Below, in pieces: positions 61,701-64,000 of a stretch of 64,000 nucleotides of DNA (position 1 is its first letter; the number at the start of each line of letters is the position of its first letter). Both the position numbers and the translations under genes were made by a program. The notes beneath the pieces are model-generated. The model saw only the letters and a list, made by a program, of their open reading frames with translations. It searched no databases and was not told the DNA's origin. Source of the DNA: JAVSMW01 sp032027005 (lineage in GTDB: Bacteria; Bacillota; Thermincolia; Thermincolales; UBA2595); assembly GCA_032027005.1 (NCBI GenBank), contig JAVSMW010000002.1, positions 1 to 64,000 on the forward strand, given 5' to 3'.

Positions 61701-64000
61701 GTTCCCGGCTCTACGCTCCATGTCAGGTTCATGCCGGCTGTACCGGGAACTACCTCCGCCCACATAAGCATGACGGAATTCACCTGCAGGGTGTCTGTAC
61801 TCGACTTCACCAGAATACTCTCCACAGGAGGTTTTCCCGTCTGAAAAGTAATTTCTGCCGCTGTCATCTCATTATAATATGCGTCGGCGACTCCCGCCAC
61901 CTTCAGAGTATATCTGCCAAAACCGCGCAGGTTGCCTGTCGGCGTGACAGAAATTGTCTTGCTGTCGCCGCTCAACACAGCCGTAAAAGGCACGTTCTGG
62001 CCTCCTATTGTCAATGTTATGTCTCCGGAATCTTGCACCGGTTCATCAAAGGCAATAGTCAGCGTACTGTTCACCGGCACATCCTCGGCACCGTCCGCTG
62101 GGTTGAAAGCCGTTACGGCTGGCGGGGCGAAATCGCTGTACCCCTGCTGCTTCAGATAGGGGTATGTGCCGTCGCCAATGGCCCACACATCTATGAAGTC
62201 CCAGCCGGCACCGGAAAAGCTGTCGGCCGCCTTAAACAGGGGGCCCGCCATCGGTGTGCCGTAGTGGAGATTACCGGAAAGTCCCTGAGCGTCATTGCTG
62301 TAAAAAGAACTTTCCACCGAAATCCCTGCTTCTTCCCCGTTGCCAACCACGCCTGCCATCAAGGGTTCAGGCAAAGACTGAACAGACAGCGTCCCTATTG
62401 TATAGGAATTTACGATTCCACCCTTAAAATCCCCTGCGATACGTCCCACCAACCCGCCGAAACCGGCGGTACTCACTGTTTCCCCATTTCTGGAAACTAT
62501 TTGCCCCAGCGCGTAGGAGTCAGCGACCTCCGCCCTTTGCTCCGTCCCATACAGCAGCCCGATCAATCCTCCGGCTGAGCCGACGGCCTGGACCTCGGCT
62601 CTGGCATATGACCCGGAAATACCGGAATTCGCCAATACGCCGGCGATACCGCCCACATTTTGCTTGCCCAGCACCCTGCCCTTAAAGGAAGCCCCGGATA
62701 TGCCGGTATATGATACTCCAAACAGACCGCCCACATTTTCGCCTGTTGAATTGCCTGCCGAAATCTGTCCTTCAGCGTGGATATTGGTTATAGTGCCGGT
62801 TCCGGAGATAAACCCGGCCAGGGCGCCAACATTGTTGCGTCCCCAAACATTTACATTCGTCAGCTTGAGGTTGTTAACCGCACCGCCGGAGATATATCCA
62901 AAGAGGCCTACATAATCATCGCCCGGCCGGCTGATGCTCAAACCGTCGATGGTGTACCCGCCGCCTTCAAAGCTGCCCGTAAAAGGCGCGGCACTGTCGC
63001 CGATAGGCGTCCAGTTGGTGTAGTTAGACAGGTTTATCTTTGCTGTGAGCTTGTAATGGGCGCTTAAATTATTCCTCATCATATTAAGCTGTCCGGAGTT
63101 CCTGATGAGGTAAGGGTCGGCTGCGGTGCCGGAACCTCCGGCAAAGGTAGTCCTGTTTACTACAGGCGTCCAGCTGAAGGCACCGAGGATGCCGCCATCT
63201 GCGGAAGTGACATCTCCAGGCCCATAACTTATGGTGACATTGTCGGAATCTGCGAGAGCAGGCCCTGCCAGAGTAAGCAGGATCTGCTTTTTGTTCTCTC
63301 CCCGAGCCGCCGCGCTGAAACCGCGTTCCGCCCCGTTGACATAAGCCTTGAATTGAGCCTGTTTACCGGCGGAATCGGCCATGGCCTTGCTGAAGGTGAG
63401 GGTAACGGTCCGGCCCGCGGCATCAGTCTCCGCCGCTGTGGGCGGAGCTTCAGCCGTCCTAAAGGATAGGGTATAAGGCAATGAAAGCTTCGCCGCGTCA
63501 CCGGCGTCCACTGCCACGCCTGCGGGCAGGGTCACGGTGTAAACACGTCCGTAGTTAAGGCCTCCTGACGGAACTATTGTCAGGGTCCGCCCATCCTGGG
63601 ACAGGCTGAAGGTGCTTGCCAACACCGAGCTATCCTCCCGTACGCTGATGTCCAATGCTGCCGGCATCAACTGTGCATTCTTGTTGAAGGTCAGAGATAT
63701 GACACTGCCCGGACTCACATCCTGCCGGTTCTTCGCCGGGCTGGCAGAAGCCACACCCAAGTCGTTGGTCACCAGGACAGTAAATGTTTTCATGGCGATA
63801 TTGCCGCGGCTGTCCTCTGCAATACTGGTTACATTGGTAGATCCCAAGGGGAACTTGGCCCCTGACCTGAAAGTGGTTATGACCTCAACAGGTCCGTCCA
63901 CGGCATCTAAGGCGCTGATTTCGTCAAAGTATGCCGTCCCGCTTTTTCCGGTTTCATCCACGGGCACGATGATATCAACCGGTACCGTAATCACGGGAGG
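55769..64000 (-). CDS. Giant multidomain S-layer-anchored surface protein (N-terminus beyond window)
   Basis: The frame is open to the window edge, giving at least 2743 residues. In order: an HYR-like domain (about 1-75), Ig-like Big_5/SbsA-type domain (90-185), a second beta domain, GLUG-type repeats (about 300-600), another Big_5, Big_2-like domains, two Big_3-like domains (SLVEIPDHYT and after), three to four cadherin-like repeats (GFDPGRYNYVV type), four units of paired InlB-type repeats (about 1560-2150), two more Big_3-like domains, a Thr/Ala/Lys-rich stretch and three SLH domains in the last 190 residues. SLH domains bind secondary cell-wall polymer. No catalytic domain is recognised. 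The role is probably adhesion or surface coating. Confidence 0.9.
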   Translation of the reverse strand, partial: PPVITVPVDIIVPVDETGKSGTAYFDEISALDAVDGPVEVITTFRSGAKFPLGSTNVTSIAEDSRGNIAMKTFTVLVTNDLGVASASPAKNRQDVSPGSVISLTFNKNAQLMPAALDISVREDSSVLASTFSLSQDGRTLTIVPSGGLNYGRVYTVTLPAGVAVDAGDAAKLSLPYTLSFRTAEAPPTAAETDAAGRTVTLTFSKAMADSAGKQAQFKAYVNGAERGFSAAARGENKKQILLTLAGPALADSDNVTISYGPGDVTSADGGILGAFSWTPVVNRTTFAGGSGTAADPYLIRNSGQLNMMRNNLSAHYKLTAKINLSNYTNWTPIGDSAAPFTGSFEGGGYTIDGLSISRPGDDYVGLFGYISGGAVNNLKLTNVNVWGRNNVGALAGFISGTGTITNIHAEGQISAGNSTGENVGGLFGVSYTGISGASFKGRVLGKQNVGGIAGVLANSGISGSYARAEVQAVGSAGGLIGLLYGTEQRAEVADSYALGQIVSRNGETVSTAGFGGLVGRIAGDFKGGIVNSYTIGTLSVQSLPEPLMAGVVGNGEEAGISVESSFYSNDAQGLSGNLHYGTPMAGPLFKAADSFSGAGWDFIDVWAIGDGTYPYLKQQGYSDFAPPAVTAFNPADGAEDVPVNSTLTIAFDEPVQDSGDITLTIGGQNVPFTAVLSGDSKTISVTPTGNLRGFGRYTLKVAGVADAYYNEMTAAEITFQTGKPPVESILVKSSTDTLQVNSVMLMWAEVVPGTAGMNLTWSVEPGTGTATIDQGGWLTCTGVGTVTVRATANDGTGVSGSKVITIKGKPVLQSVTLNLSEIPEGTAADITVTVLTEHVADGTVVTAQLLNNYGQLVPGVEASGTITDNHAELVLSVSNAVFGNYRIYTTLEDVRLFDSKNISILKVWPLNAPIFTGSSSGANLSWFAVPEAGSYEVNITSVSPTEGLIKTVTVEAVPGQNEFSLDLSDPELGLSVIDSVYNPIFSVTITAKPAPDDILHTVSAPSVPFKYSTGLESISLVEIPDHYTEYTYFTGDSFRPTGLVVRANFGDGSSKVLNDITEDNIVGFDSSQPGWQTLTVTYGGKTALGSFDVLFKEPNLVGLNIITPPSKTLYYLGESLDLTGLVVKAVYENGAEKEIPVEELTIVGFDNSNVTQGKSIRVDYGGLFDYFDIAVHFYTSASLSPSDINFDMNAPADLEVAITWNHAAKITEVTFFRDGFNNGSGGMELRLQEGRDYTVSSKDGQDILTINKALFNGAEVEEYYDFTLDFDKGMFQNISGFVVDSSNILYDASLSGLKVGNALVPGFDPGRYNYVVVLPKGTAPDDDLTWVDAETSDGLAAIDITQTMDLPDIATVKVTSRYGTVQVYTVRLVLEGTVISNDATLSQLKVGDASIEGFDSGSYNYVVQLTADTKPGDAATLVTAEATHTEAFVKITQAEAIPGTATVEVTAEDGMAKQTYNINFELPGPILSGETSLDQLTVGGVAVAGFDPGVYSYDVQLPTGTKVGSAAALVTATANHPKAVVTVTQAGIVPGSATVEITAEDGIAKQIYTVNLVTPAVHSVVVSANPSANGVVVGGSAYSEGAAVTVTAIAQKGYKFINWTEIGVEISKSASYTFTMGTADRSLTANFGALPTYTVTFDAQGGSPVDSISGVVSGAKISAPAAPTLSGNTFGGWYKEAAFTNAWDFGRDTVTGNITLYAKWIANPQATYTVSVSANPSAGGSVTGGGIHSEGASVTVTASVYSGYSFVNWTEDGAQVSTNATYTFTLGTEGRSLTANFEPIPTYSVTFDTQGGSVVADINNVVLGTKISAPAVPTRSGHIFGGWYKEAAFTTAWDFGTDTVTGNVTLYAKWTANPSVTYTVSVSAGPSAGGSVTGGGIYSEEASVTVTAAPHSGYSFVNWTEGGVEVSTNTAYTFTLGTAGRSLTANFEPIPTYSVTFDAKGGSAVAGISDVTYGSAIIEPAAPERSGYTFGGWYKEGAGANGWNFGTDTVTGDITLYAKWMANPPVTYSVGVSASSSEGGTVSGGGTFGQGAAVTVTAAATSGYRFVNWTENGGEVSTNAAYTFTLDAGDRNLTANFELLSTYNVIFDSQGGSVVDGVYGVISGDKISVPAAPTWTGYTFDGWYKEAACTTAWDFGTDTVTGDITLYAKWTANPQATMESIAITAPATKLQYTVGESLDLSGMVVTGTYSDSTTKVETVTEANVSGFDSSAPAADQVLTVTLGGKTTTYTVTINAAPEATLESIAITTPATKLQYTVGESLDLSGMVVTGSYSDSTTKTETVSEANVSGFDSSAPAANQVLTVTVDGKTATYTVAINAASNNNDGTSSPTATPVVEDTKVEASITGKTAKVTTTTTAAVDDSGKASAEVTQTQVSDAISKAVEEAEKLNGTAAIVEIKVEAPKDTKTVETSIPIAAIKLAAEGKTKALTLSMPVAAITFDAKTLSTISGEAAEAVKISASKVETSSLSAETQQLVGDRPVFNFSVTSGDQTISKFGGNVSISVPYTPKAGEDPNAIVIYYINAEGKPEIISNCSYDPTTGTVSFKTNHFSQYAVGYNKVNFEDVVADAWYSKAVGLIAARGITTGIGNGNYGPEAKLTRGQFLVMMMRAYGIEADANPTNNFTDAGSTYYTGYLAAAKSLGLSGGVGNNMFAPDKEITRQEMFTLLYNALKIIGELPEGNLGKQLSAFNDAGQIAPWAENAMALMVKTATINGSEGKLSPTATTTRAEMAQVLYNLLSK
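57531..59330 (-). repeat. Four 450-bp tandem coding repeats in the surface protein
   Basis: The sequence TTCGCCGTCCACTTGGCATA or a close variant recurs at 57531, 57981, 58431 and 58881, exactly 450 bp apart, so each unit is 150 residues: one Flg_new-type repeat (FGGWYKEAAFTTAWDFGTD) plus one divergent InlB B-repeat (GYSFVNWTEDG). Two neighbouring 249-bp repeats (Big_3-like) lie at about 57040-57520. Such exact periodicity invites recombination and assembly collapse. Confidence 0.9.

Noticed and set aside
61391..62578. A 395-codon plus-strand frame opposite the giant surface protein
   Set aside because: It is antisense to a clear domain-rich gene, has low-complexity composition typical of a shadow frame, and no ribosome site.

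Overview
The window reads as a draft-assembly segment from an anaerobic, aromatic-degrading Firmicute, most likely a Clostridium-class Peptococcaceae member of the Desulfotomaculum/Pelotomaculum type. This placement is inferred from gene content, AGGAGG-type ribosome sites and the S-layer (SLH) protein; no rRNA is present. Assembly quality is imperfect: there is a 300-N gap at 6785-7084, a single N at 10244 that probably hides missing sequence, and a frameshift nearby.

Region 1 (1-13892, all minus strand) holds electron-transfer and activation genes: the edge of an Fe-S protein, a BamC-like ferredoxin, a BamB-like tungsten AOR-family protein, a molybdopterin oxidoreductase, a benzoate-CoA-ligase-type enzyme, two tandem TRAP transporter sets (dctP-dctQ-dctM) and a phenylacetate-CoA-ligase-type enzyme. 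Region 2 (14385-24710, plus strand) is a three-subunit molybdenum hydroxylase of the 4-hydroxybenzoyl-CoA-reductase/xanthine-dehydrogenase family. It is followed by an IclR regulator and a maturation set (yqeC, mocA, yqeB, xdhC, molybdopterin-binding protein) typical of selenium-dependent molybdenum hydroxylases, then a GalT-like HIT protein.

Region 3 (24884-43146, minus strand) is the centrepiece. It has a second aryl-CoA ligase, then a long operon: phenylphosphate synthase (ppsA, ppsB), a CTP-type (archaeal) riboflavin kinase, the flavin prenyltransferase UbiX, the phenylphosphate carboxylase set (two UbiD-type subunits, the HAD-type delta subunit and the small gamma subunit), three more tandem UbiD paralogues, a Nudix hydrolase, a type 2 isopentenyl-diphosphate isomerase, an FMN-binding split-barrel protein and a TetR regulator. 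Taken together these would convert phenol to phenylphosphate, then 4-hydroxybenzoate, then its CoA ester (ligases), then benzoyl-CoA (region 2), which a Bam-type reductase (region 1) would dearomatise. The operon also carries genes that could make the prenylated-FMN cofactor of the UbiD enzymes: riboflavin to FMN by RibK, IPP to DMAPP by Fni, perhaps DMAPP to DMAP by the Nudix protein, and FMN plus DMAP to prenyl-FMN by UbiX.

Region 4 (43246-52315) holds glutaminyl-tRNA synthetase, an XRE regulator facing a small unknown gene, a second molybdenum hydroxylase and a quinol-type nitric oxide reductase. Region 5 (52674-55760) is a small accessory patch beside tRNA-Ser: a broken tRNA-Ser, an intact tRNA-Ser(CGA), an HNH nuclease, an AbiE-type pair with a truncated toxin, and the remains of a DUF4143-type ATPase. 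Region 6 (55769-64000) is one huge, window-truncated SLH-anchored surface protein built of Ig-like, GLUG, cadherin-like and InlB-type repeats, including four exact 450-bp repeat units.
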